Shown: positions 1 to 5,937 of the stretch, one piece after another
How the letters are laid out: every line of letters begins with the position of its first letter
Position numbering within the stretch: position 1 is the stretch's first letter
From: Acholeplasmataceae bacterium UBA5617
GTDB lineage: Bacteria; Bacillota_I; Bacilli_A; Acholeplasmatales; Acholeplasmataceae
DNA: 9,465 bases
Direction of reading: 5' to 3'
Assembly (NCBI GenBank): GCA_002424575.1
Contig: DIKN01000002.1
Location: 1 to 9,465 of the forward strand
Translations under genes and position numbers: made by a program
Notes under the pieces: generated by a model
Database searches by the model: none
What the model was told of the DNA's origin: nothing
What the model saw: the letters and a program-made list of their open reading frames with translations, nothing else

Positions 1-78
1 AAAGGACAACAGCATATTGATGAATTTTTGCACGAGTGGGAAGATATTCGAAAGATTTACCACATATTGAAGAAGTGA
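1..78 (+). CDS. PadR-family transcriptional regulator, C-terminal end (partial)
   Basis: The first 78 bases read without interruption in frame 1 as 25 codons ending in TGA (76-78). The peptide ends in EWEDIRKIYHILKK, which resembles the last helix of PadR-type winged-helix regulators (a conserved Trp followed by a charged helix that forms the dimer arm). The start and DNA-binding domain lie outside the window, so the family call rests on this short tail and on context: PadR genes commonly sit directly before HAAS/DUF1700 and DUF4097 genes, which follow here after only 7 bases. It is probably the local repressor of the module, which is an inference. It could be another helical regulator. Confidence 0.6.
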   Translation, partial: KGQQHIDEFLHEWEDIRKIYHILKK

Positions 79-85
79 GGATCAC

Positions 86-652
86 ATGATGAAAACATGG
101 TTGAAAGAGTTAGAACGTGCCCTTCGTGCAAAGTTCTACGACGATGAAGTCAAAGATATTTTGAGTTACTATGAAGAGATCATCAATGATCGCTTATCAT
201 CGGGTGAAAAACTTGATGCTATCTTAAGCGGTTATGATGTGAAAAAAATCGTGAAAGATATGACACCGGAAGTGTTGATGAAACGAAAAAATACATCGAT
301 GCTTAGGGTTTCAAAGAGCACACGACAGCTGTTAATCGTGTTACTGGGGTCACCAATCTTATTACCGCTTGGCATCATCTACGTATCGATTTTAATCTTT
401 GTGATGTCCATGATGATCACAGCGTTTGTCTTGGTGGTTTCAGGGCTGGTGGGATTTGCAGGGCTTCTAGTTGATATGCTCCAAACCTCATTAAGCTTAC
501 CCAATATTTTAGGTGTACTGGGTATGGGATTGATGACGTTTAGCATGTTGATTTTAATCGCACTATGGATGTATCAATTGATGGCATTATTTTGGCGAAA
601 ACTCATTGTTTGGTTTTCCAAACTGGCACATAGAAGAGGTGAAAAGGAATGA
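86..652 (+). CDS. HAAS/DUF1700-family membrane protein
   Basis: This 188-residue protein has an N-terminal charged helical region (about 1-70) starting MMKTWLKELERALR with a later ILSYYEEI stretch and an ILSGYD segment. This is the usual pattern of the HAAS (formerly DUF1700) domain, in which a helical cytoplasmic part precedes membrane helices. Hydrophobic stretches at about 81-102, 104-128 and 139-170 suggest three membrane segments, followed by a short basic tail. HAAS proteins are typically encoded beside PadR regulators and are thought to act in membrane signalling; no enzyme activity is evident. GAGG at 77-80 lies 5 bases before this ATG and 8 before a second ATG at 89, so either may be the start. 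The stop overlaps the next start (ATGA, 649-652), indicating translational coupling with the DUF4097 gene. Confidence 0.8.
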   Translation: MMKTWLKELERALRAKFYDDEVKDILSYYEEIINDRLSSGEKLDAILSGYDVKKIVKDMTPEVLMKRKNTSMLRVSKSTRQLLIVLLGSPILLPLGIIYVSILIFVMSMMITAFVLVVSGLVGFAGLLVDMLQTSLSLPNILGVLGMGLMTFSMLILIALWMYQLMALFWRKLIVWFSKLAHRRGEKE

Positions 653-1668
653 AAGTATTATCGAAAATTTTAGGAGTTTTAATTTTATTGGGTCTAGTCA
701 TGGCGGTTGCTGCCTTCTTTATGGGGTTAGACATTGCGGGTTTGCGGGGGTTCTTTAATGATGATGAAGCCTATGGTGAAATGTTGACTGAAACAACGTC
801 TGAAACGGTTGATACCATCAATATCGATGTTGAAACGCGCCATATTATCGTTCATATGGTTGACAGTGATGATATCAGTGTGACCTATTATGCACATGAA
901 TCTCGTGATACATGGACGTTTGGTGTTGAATCGGGTGTGTATACTATCAAGCAGAAAGAAAAAGTTGTTTTCTTTAATTTCATGAACTATAAGTATGTTT
1001 CACAAGAAGTTAGAAGCTTGCATCTTTATCTTCCACAGGATGTCATCTTTACTTTCGATTTGAGTACATCCGTGGGTGATATCCGTCTTCAATTTGATCA
1101 AGATACGATCACAGATGACTTGACATTATCGTCTAATACAGGCAGTGTCTATGTAAAAAATGTCAGTGCACCTTCGATGAATCTAACCACAAATACGGGA
1201 AGTATTATCCTACAAAATGCAACAGTCCATGGTGCACTCGATGCACAAAGTAATACGGGAAGCATCTCTTTGACAGATCTCAGTGTATCTGCGCTGAATT
1301 TAGATAGTGATACAGGTAGTATTACGCTCACAAGAGTAGAAGCGACTTCACTCATCGCTTCAGTTGATACAGGTCGTGTGTCCATCACAGATTCTGAGTT
1401 TATCGATGATGTTGATATTTCGACATCGACAGGTGGCATTAACATCACCCATACGATCGCTTCATCCTTTGATTTATCGACATCAACTGGTGATGTCAGA
1501 ATTACATCAACTGATACCAGCAATTATCGTTACGACTTGAGAACATCGACAGGAACCATCCGTATCAATGGAGACAATCAAGGCAATCGTCACAGCACAT
1601 CGACAGGAACAATTCTTGTTAAGATCTATGTGAGTACAGGCGATATCACGATCAGTACAACCCTATAA
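649..1668 (+). CDS. DUF4097-family putative adhesin / envelope beta-solenoid protein
   Basis: The 339-residue protein begins with a short basic start and a hydrophobic segment (about residues 5-25), read as a signal anchor or uncleaved signal peptide because no clear lipobox Cys or cleavage site follows. Residues about 50-155 form a non-repetitive beta-rich part. From about 158 to the end the chain consists of short beta repeats, each carrying an (N/D/S)TG turn and spaced 19-20 residues, as in DUF4097 (putative adhesin, YvlB-like) proteins, which are predicted to fold as a beta helix. It should project outside the membrane. It overlaps the HAAS gene by 4 bases and is followed by an intrinsic terminator, so it is the last gene of the PadR-HAAS-DUF4097 module. 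Its ligand is unknown; the name adhesin is a family label, not shown here. Confidence 0.82.
   Translation: MKVLSKILGVLILLGLVMAVAAFFMGLDIAGLRGFFNDDEAYGEMLTETTSETVDTINIDVETRHIIVHMVDSDDISVTYYAHESRDTWTFGVESGVYTIKQKEKVVFFNFMNYKYVSQEVRSLHLYLPQDVIFTFDLSTSVGDIRLQFDQDTITDDLTLSSNTGSVYVKNVSAPSMNLTTNTGSIILQNATVHGALDAQSNTGSISLTDLSVSALNLDSDTGSITLTRVEATSLIASVDTGRVSITDSEFIDDVDISTSTGGINITHTIASSFDLSTSTGDVRITSTDTSNYRYDLRTSTGTIRINGDNQGNRHSTSTGTILVKIYVSTGDITISTTL
1120..1647 (+). repeat. Repeats within the DUF4097 gene encoding about ten STG/NTG/DTG turns
   Basis: The turn motifs lie at residues 163-165 (NTG), 182-184, 202-204, 221-223 (DTG), 240-242, 260-262 (STG), 279-281, 300-302, 318-320 and 329-331. The spacings are 19, 20, 19, 19, 20, 19, 21, 18 and 11 residues, so the last turn is out of register. 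An earlier, degenerate SVG turn sits at 141-143. At DNA level the repeats have mostly diverged, but a 14-base copy (ACATCGACAGGAAC) occurs exactly at 1543-1556 and 1597-1610, so the last units look the most recently duplicated. Confidence 0.85.
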
Positions 1669-1687
1669 GGTTAACGAATTTTCACAT

Positions 1688-1721
1688 AAAGGGCGGTCAC
1701 AATTGGTGTCCGTCTTTTTTT
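1688..1721 (+). terminator. Intrinsic terminator of the PadR-HAAS-DUF4097 operon
   Basis: The arm 1688-1700 (AAAGGGCGGTCAC) pairs with 1706-1718 (GTGTCCGTCTTTT) around a 5-base loop AATTG. There is one T-T mismatch and two G-T wobbles, and a run of seven T (1715-1721) follows. It starts 20 bases after the DUF4097 stop. Confidence 0.8.
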
Positions 1722-1731
1722 ATGCTAAAAT
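1703..1731 (+). promoter_or_regulatory. Probable extended -10 promoter of the pepV-thyA-folA-plsC operon
   Basis: TAAAAT at 1726-1731 is preceded by TG at 1723-1724, giving an extended -10 (TGCTAAAAT). TTGGTG at 1703-1708 is a weak -35 with 17-base spacing, and it lies in the loop and descending arm of the upstream terminator. The pepV start is only 20 bases downstream of the -10, so the 5' leader would be very short, about 13-15 bases, just long enough for the ribosome site. Predicted by eye. Confidence 0.5.
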
Positions 1732-1751
1732 GAAGAAAGGAGATGATAACT

Positions 1752-3131
1752 ATGGCGATAAATTTTAAACATGAAGTCATGAAACGTAAGGATCAACTGG
1801 TCCTCGATTTGCAACGATTGATCCAAATAAACTCAGAATTGACAACGTTTGATCCAAAGCGAAAAGGTGCTCCTTTTGGTGAAGGGATTAAAGATGCGCT
1901 TGATTTTATGCTTCAGTTAGGCCAACGTGATGGTTTTTCAACAGTGAATCTCGATGGATATGCTGGACATATCGAAATGGGTCAACAAAAAGAGTTTGTT
2001 GGTATGATTGGCCATTTAGATGTTGTTCCTGCTGGGAATGATTGGACATATCCGCCTTATGGAGCTGAAATTCATGATGGTAAGATGTATGGTCGTGGGA
2101 CAGAAGATGATAAAGGACCAACGATTGCAGCTTATTACGCGATGAAAATTTTACATGAACTCAAACTACCACTCACCAAGCGTGTCAAGTTAATATTAGG
2201 TAATGATGAAGAAACAGCGTGGCGTTGTGTCAGACATTATTTCAGTGTCTATCCTGAATCTCCGGTTTCTGGGTTCATTCCTGATGCTGATTTTCCTTTA
2301 ATCTATGCAGAAAAAGGAATTTCTCGTATCTTTGTTGAAGGCAAAATAGACGCCAACGATGTCATCGATATCCACGGCGGGTTTAGAGATAATATGGTAC
2401 CTGACTATGCATCAGCAACATTGAAAGCTTCAAAAGATTACGTGCAATCATTTCATGCTTATCTCAAAAAACATGGTTATGAAGGCATAGCTGAAAAGAA
2501 AAACGATACTGTATTCATCAAAGTTGTTGGTAAGAGTGCCCATGGTTCAACCCCACAGTTTGGCCAAAATGCGATTGACCGTTTATTGCATTTCCTCCTT
2601 GAAGAAAAATTAGGCGGACAGATGCTTAAGGCTTATGAACAACTACTTATCGATGATTATCTAGGAACCAAACTCGGTGTTGCGTATACCGATCAAGAAA
2701 TGGGACCTCTCACCAACAATGTAGGCGTTCTTGTTGGAGAACATGGAACATATCAATTCCACTTGAACTTAAGATATCCTAATCATGTCTCCTTTGATAG
2801 TGTTGTCGATGCACTTAAAAAGGCATTCAAACCCTTTGATGCAACCGTCAAGGTTGACAAGCATCAAGCATTGTTGTATAAAGATCCCAACTCTGAGTTG
2901 GTGAAGACATTGATGAATGTCTATAAAAAACATACGAATGACCAGCACGCAAAACCCATCAATATTGGTGGTGGAACATTTGCACGCGCGATGCCTAACT
3001 CGGTTGCTTTTGGTCCACATTTCTTAGATAAACCAACTTATATTCATCAAAAGAATGAATTTATTGGCATTGAAGATTTGCTTTTAGCGACCGCGATTTA
3101 TACCGAAGCTCTCTACGAACTCGCAAAATAA
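1752..3131 (+). CDS. pepV: M20-family dipeptidase PepV
   Basis: Cytoplasmic zinc dipeptidase of broad specificity (carnosinase/Xaa-dipeptide type) that releases amino acids from imported peptides. The 459-residue length is close to the roughly 470 of lactobacillar PepV. Visible metal-site residues are H88 in GHLDVVP, D119 in RGTEDDKGP, the pair E153-E154 in NDEETAW, D178 in IPDAD and H432 near the end (YIHQKNE). H264 in SAHGSTP matches the residue reached in from the lid/dimerisation domain, and a glycine-rich NIGGGTFAR segment (404-412) is also typical. ATG at 1752 is chosen because AAAGGAG (1736-1742) lies 9 bases ahead; the in-frame ATG at 1743 directly abuts that site and is unlikely. It is the first gene of the operon, followed after 12 bases by thyA. 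Function is confident; the physiological substrate is not. Confidence 0.92.
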   Translation: MAINFKHEVMKRKDQLVLDLQRLIQINSELTTFDPKRKGAPFGEGIKDALDFMLQLGQRDGFSTVNLDGYAGHIEMGQQKEFVGMIGHLDVVPAGNDWTYPPYGAEIHDGKMYGRGTEDDKGPTIAAYYAMKILHELKLPLTKRVKLILGNDEETAWRCVRHYFSVYPESPVSGFIPDADFPLIYAEKGISRIFVEGKIDANDVIDIHGGFRDNMVPDYASATLKASKDYVQSFHAYLKKHGYEGIAEKKNDTVFIKVVGKSAHGSTPQFGQNAIDRLLHFLLEEKLGGQMLKAYEQLLIDDYLGTKLGVAYTDQEMGPLTNNVGVLVGEHGTYQFHLNLRYPNHVSFDSVVDALKKAFKPFDATVKVDKHQALLYKDPNSELVKTLMNVYKKHTNDQHAKPINIGGGTFARAMPNSVAFGPHFLDKPTYIHQKNEFIGIEDLLLATAIYTEALYELAK

Positions 3132-3143
3132 GAGGAGGTTCAT

Positions 3144-4010
3144 ATGAAACCTTATTTGGAATTGTGTCAACACGTCTTGGATCATGGTACGTTTAAAATG
3201 GATCGCACCAAGACAGGGACATACAGCATTTTCGGCTATCAGATGCGTTTTAATCTCGAGGAAGGGTTTCCTTTATTGACCACCAAAAAGGTTCATCTCA
3301 AGTCCATCATTCATGAATTATTATGGTTTATCAAAGGAGATACCAACATCAAATACTTGGTGGACCATGATGTTCGCATTTGGAATGAATGGCCTTATGA
3401 AGCCTTTAAAAAGTCATCCGATTATCAAGGTGAAACGATGGATGACTTCGTTTTAAAGATTAAGACTGACAATGACTTTGCCAAAAAGCATGGTGATCTT
3501 GGTCCTGTCTATGGTGCTCAATGGCGTAACTTCAATGGCGTCGATCAACTTCAATTCATTTTGGATGAAATCACACATAATCCTCAATCACGCCGGATGA
3601 TTTTAAGTGCATGGAATCCTGCTGAAATCAAACATATGGCACTACCTCCTTGCCACACATTGATTCAATTTTATGTGGCTGATGGCAAATTATCCTTACA
3701 ACTTTATCAGCGCAGTGCAGACATCTTTTTAGGAGTCCCGTTCAATATTGCAAGTTATGCTTTACTGCTGTTGATGGTGGCACACGTGACGCATCTCAAA
3801 CCAGGAGAATTTGTGCACACTTTAGGTGATGCTCACATCTATCAAAACCATCTTGAACAGGTGAAATTACAACTAACAAGAGAACCACGAAAGCGTCCCA
3901 TCATGGTCATCAATCATCAAGTTCAATCTCTGTTTGATTTTAAATTTGAAGATTTTGAACTCAAAGATTACAACCCACATCCTGCAATCAAAGGGCAGGT
4001 GGCCGTATGA
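3144..4010 (+). CDS. thyA: Thymidylate synthase ThyA
   Basis: Converts dUMP and 5,10-methylene-tetrahydrofolate to dTMP and dihydrofolate, the only de novo route to thymidylate where ThyX is absent. The nucleophile is C170 in LPPCHTLIQF. The phosphate-binding arginines R150-R151 (SRRMILSAWNP), R190 and D193 in QRSADIFLGVPFN, and the H231/Y233 pair in GDAHIYQNH are all present, so the enzyme should be active. At 288 residues it lies between the short E. coli form (264) and the L. casei form (316). The extra length is in the small-domain segment around 85-118 (AFKKSSDYQGETMDD onwards). A strong AGAGGAGG (3131-3138) starts on the last base of the pepV stop. The TGA stop overlaps the folA ATG, so the enzyme that oxidises folate is coupled to the one that reduces it again. 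Confidence 0.97.
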   Translation: MKPYLELCQHVLDHGTFKMDRTKTGTYSIFGYQMRFNLEEGFPLLTTKKVHLKSIIHELLWFIKGDTNIKYLVDHDVRIWNEWPYEAFKKSSDYQGETMDDFVLKIKTDNDFAKKHGDLGPVYGAQWRNFNGVDQLQFILDEITHNPQSRRMILSAWNPAEIKHMALPPCHTLIQFYVADGKLSLQLYQRSADIFLGVPFNIASYALLLLMVAHVTHLKPGEFVHTLGDAHIYQNHLEQVKLQLTREPRKRPIMVINHQVQSLFDFKFEDFELKDYNPHPAIKGQVAV

Positions 4011-4480
4011 TTTCACTCATTTGGGCAATGGATGAAAATTGGTTAATCGGTAAAGATAATGTGCTGCCTTGGCATTATCCAAAAGATCTTGCTTATTTCA
4101 AAGCACATACAAAAGATCAAGCTGTTCTCATGGGAGATATGACGTATCAATCGTTAAAGAGTTATTATAAAACAAAACCTCTCCCATTTGGTCAGATCTT
4201 TGTCGCAAATCTCGTCGATACCTTCTATCCAGATGCTCTATTAGTCAAAGACTTACATCATTTTCTATCCACCTATCAAGGTAACCTGTTTGTGATCGGT
4301 GGAAAAACCATTTATCAGCTCGCATTACCTTATGCAGATCGCTTATATATCACCTATGTCCTCAAGACACATGAGGGTAATGTGTATTTTCCCCCCTTCG
4401 ATCTATCACTGTTCAACCTGATTGAAAAAACGTTAGAAGAAGGACTCATCTTTGCGGTTTATGAAAGGAAATCATCATGA
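4007..4480 (+). CDS. folA: Dihydrofolate reductase, divergent
   Basis: Reduces dihydrofolate to tetrahydrofolate with NADPH, recycling the product of ThyA encoded just upstream. The 157-residue length is normal. W22 and the catalytic acid D27 (LPWHYPKDLAYF), the cofactor glycine pair G98-G99 in VIGGKTIYQ, and T116 in LYITYV match E. coli DHFR. Two features depart from it. The usual GR(H/R)T motif that holds the NADPH 2'-phosphate reads GDMT (residues 43-46). The PLPGRKN segment carrying the nearly invariant folate-binding Arg57 reads PLPFGQI (58-64), after a roughly 5-residue insertion (KSYYK). So substrate or cofactor handling may differ. It overlaps thyA and plsC by ATGA at both ends, indicating tight coupling. 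DHFR fold is clear; normal kinetics are not. Confidence 0.9.
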   Translation: MISLIWAMDENWLIGKDNVLPWHYPKDLAYFKAHTKDQAVLMGDMTYQSLKSYYKTKPLPFGQIFVANLVDTFYPDALLVKDLHHFLSTYQGNLFVIGGKTIYQLALPYADRLYITYVLKTHEGNVYFPPFDLSLFNLIEKTLEEGLIFAVYERKSS

Positions 4481-5280
4481 TCTCGCTACTTTATCTCATC
4501 TTTTGGGGCCTCTATGTTTATGTGATGAGCGTCTATGTTGCATCGAGTTATTGGATCATATTATGGTTCATCACCGGTGCCTTGGTCAGTTTTATTGCCA
4601 CAGTGCTCTTCATCATACTTCACTTTCCCTATATGAAATGGACCAAAGTGACCAATCGCTATAAATATTATGTCACACGCAGCACGAGTCATTGGCTTGT
4701 TGTCTTCTTTATGCGTCTAAAGATCGACATCAAAGGAAAAGAAAACATTCCTAAAGATGGACTTCTTTGCGTTTTTGCCAATCACAAATCGTATGCAGAT
4801 CCTTTCATTGTGTTTGAATTCATGAATCGTCCAACGACCTTTACACCCAAAATGAGTGTCTATAAAGCACCGCTCATCGGTTTATGGTTGAAGTATCTTG
4901 GTGCATTTCCGATTGATCGTTCCAGTGATCGAAACACAGCAAGAGCGATGGTTGATGCGATTAAAGTGATCAAAGATGGAATGGTCATGACCATTTTCCC
5001 CGAAGGCGGCATTAAAGATCGTAACGATGAAAAAATGGTTGCGATGCGTGCAGGGGCTTACCGGGTTGCCATGAAAGCTGGGGCGAACCTACTTCCTGTG
5101 AGCATACAAGGAACAACACAGATTAAGCATCGCGCCCCATGGCGTATCACAAAGATTAACGTCGTCATTCATCCTGTTGTGTCTTATGATGAGATAAAAG
5201 AAAAAACGACCGCTGAGGTCGCTGATCTGATGTTTCATAAAATCAATAATCATTTAGTTCAAGAGACGAAGGCTGACTAA
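4477..5280 (+). CDS. plsC: 1-acyl-sn-glycerol-3-phosphate acyltransferase (PlsC family)
   Basis: Adds the second acyl chain to lysophosphatidic acid, giving phosphatidic acid for membrane phospholipids. Two hydrophobic segments (about 1-22 and 25-50) anchor the 267-residue protein, with the catalytic domain after about residue 80. Acyltransferase blocks appear in order: NHKSYADP (H103 and D108, the HX4D pair), GAFPIDR (142-148, with R148), IFPEGGIKDR (173-182, glycerol-phosphate-binding FPEG) and LLPVSIQGT (205-213). The start overlaps the folA stop by ATGA, so a lipid enzyme is translationally tied to a folate operon; no direct biochemical link is known to me. It is the last gene: a terminator spans its stop codon, and its 3' end overlaps the oppositely oriented phosphatase gene by 4 bases. 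An acyltransferase for a different lysolipid is possible. Confidence 0.9.
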   Translation: MISLLYLIFWGLYVYVMSVYVASSYWIILWFITGALVSFIATVLFIILHFPYMKWTKVTNRYKYYVTRSTSHWLVVFFMRLKIDIKGKENIPKDGLLCVFANHKSYADPFIVFEFMNRPTTFTPKMSVYKAPLIGLWLKYLGAFPIDRSSDRNTARAMVDAIKVIKDGMVMTIFPEGGIKDRNDEKMVAMRAGAYRVAMKAGANLLPVSIQGTTQIKHRAPWRITKINVVIHPVVSYDEIKEKTTAEVADLMFHKINNHLVQETKAD

Positions 5281-5290
5281 GCCTTTTTTT
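5269..5290 (+). terminator. Intrinsic terminator overlapping the plsC and phosphatase stop codons
   Basis: AAGGCT (5269-5274) pairs perfectly with AGCCTT (5280-5285) around the loop GACTA, followed by T down to 5290. The loop and arm include the plsC TAA (5278-5280) and the opposite-strand TAG (5277-5279). The T-run also encodes the lysine-rich C-terminus (KEKKA) of the opposite gene. It is oriented to end the pepV-plsC operon; on the minus strand no T-run follows. Confidence 0.75.
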
Positions 5291-5846
5291 CTTTCAAGAC
5301 CGTAATTTTGTCTTTCGTGATTTCAAAATGAATGACATCGGCATGCTTGATTAAGTCTGCAAAGGTGTAGCGATCAGGATGTGCACAGATCATCAAAGCC
5401 TTGATGACATGAGAATGAGCAACCATTAAAATCGATTGATTGGGATATTCATCATAGAGTGAAAATGCAGCTTTTTTGATGCGTTCAATCAACATGACAT
5501 CGGTCTCGTAAGTTTCATGCTGATAATTTTTACTTCTGACTAAAGGCATTGCAGTTTCAACTGGTGTGCCATCCAAATGGTGGAAATCTCTTTCAACGAA
5601 CCGATCATTTAAAACGATGGGATGATGATAATCCAGTTCTTTAGCGATGATCTTTGCGGTTTCATAAGCACGAGATAGGGGAGATGCCATGATCACATCG
5701 TAATGCTCTTGTTTTTCTTTAAGTGCTTCACCAAGGGCTTTTGCTTGTGCTTTTCCCATATCATTTAAGGGGATATCGATGCGTCCTTGCACGAGTCCTG
5801 CAGCGTTGTAGTAAGTTTGTCCATGGCGGACGATGGATAAAATCAT
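5277..5846 (-). CDS. Histidine phosphatase family protein (phosphoglycerate mutase-like)
   Basis: A 189-residue, single-domain, soluble member of the histidine phosphatase (branch 1) superfamily. It shows the signature VRHGQT at residues 6-11 with R7 and the phospho-accepting H8. Next come LVQGRIDIPLN (19-28), R59 in SPLSRAYETA, the acid E85 in VERDF and the second catalytic H144 in VAHSHV, so the active site is complete. The size fits the small PhoE/CobC-like phosphatases rather than classic dPGM (about 250), so a phosphatase is likelier than a mutase; the substrate cannot be read from sequence. It starts at ATG 5846-5844 with GAGG 8 bases before, and is divergent from pdp and convergent with plsC, ending in TAG within the plsC terminator. 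Its own terminator is not obvious. Confidence 0.88.
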   Translation of the reverse strand: MILSIVRHGQTYYNAAGLVQGRIDIPLNDMGKAQAKALGEALKEKQEHYDVIMASPLSRAYETAKIIAKELDYHHPIVLNDRFVERDFHHLDGTPVETAMPLVRSKNYQHETYETDVMLIERIKKAAFSLYDEYPNQSILMVAHSHVIKALMICAHPDRYTFADLIKHADVIHFEITKDKITVLKEKKA

Positions 5847-5867
5847 GACAATACCTCATTTCACGTT

Positions 5868-5880
5868 TGTTATTATAACA
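5868..5880. promoter_or_regulatory. Inverted repeat over the phosphatase -10 (candidate operator)
   Basis: TGTTAT-T-ATAACA is a perfect inverted repeat with 6-base arms and a 1-base centre, lying exactly on the phosphatase -10. Such AT-rich repeats also arise by chance, so a protein-binding role is only inferred. Confidence 0.3.
5872..5880 (-). promoter_or_regulatory. Extended -10 promoter of the histidine phosphatase gene
   Basis: Read on the minus strand this is TGTTATAAT, a perfect TATAAT with the TGn extension, 25 bases before the ATG. No good -35 is seen at 17-18 bases (ATAAGA/GATAAG), which is typical of extended -10 promoters. Confidence 0.6.
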
Positions 5881-5896
5881 TGTTTCATCGATATTC

Positions 5897-5912
5897 TTAT
5901 CATTTATGATAA
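5897..5912. promoter_or_regulatory. Inverted repeat at the pdp promoter (candidate operator)
   Basis: TTATCAT-TT-ATGATAA is a perfect inverted repeat with 7-base arms. It overlaps the TG extension and first bases of the pdp -10 and covers the place where the phosphatase -35 would be, so a repressor bound here could affect both divergent genes. Control of pdp by a nucleoside-sensing regulator would be plausible, but no such regulator gene is visible. Confidence 0.4.
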
Positions 5913-5915
5913 AAT
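5907..5915 (+). promoter_or_regulatory. Extended -10 promoter of pdp
   Basis: TGATAAAAT is an extended -10 of the same TGnTAAAAT form as that before pepV. It lies 22 bases before the pdp ATG. No convincing -35 is seen at 17 bases. Confidence 0.55.
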
Positions 5916-5937
5916 AGTTTCAAGGAGACGTGATCGT

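Noticed and set aside
1149..1523. Minus-strand open frame of 124 codons inside the DUF4097 gene
   Set aside because: It mirrors the repeated codons of the sense gene, has no ribosome site or family likeness, and the sense frame is well supported.
4452..4664. 70-codon + strand open frame across the folA/plsC junction
   Set aside because: It lies in a shifted frame over two well-supported coupled genes and has no recognisable features.
5833..5937. Longer N-terminus for the pyrimidine phosphorylase
   Set aside because: It would overlap the start of the divergent phosphatase and both promoters; the family N-terminus and a good ribosome site support 5938.
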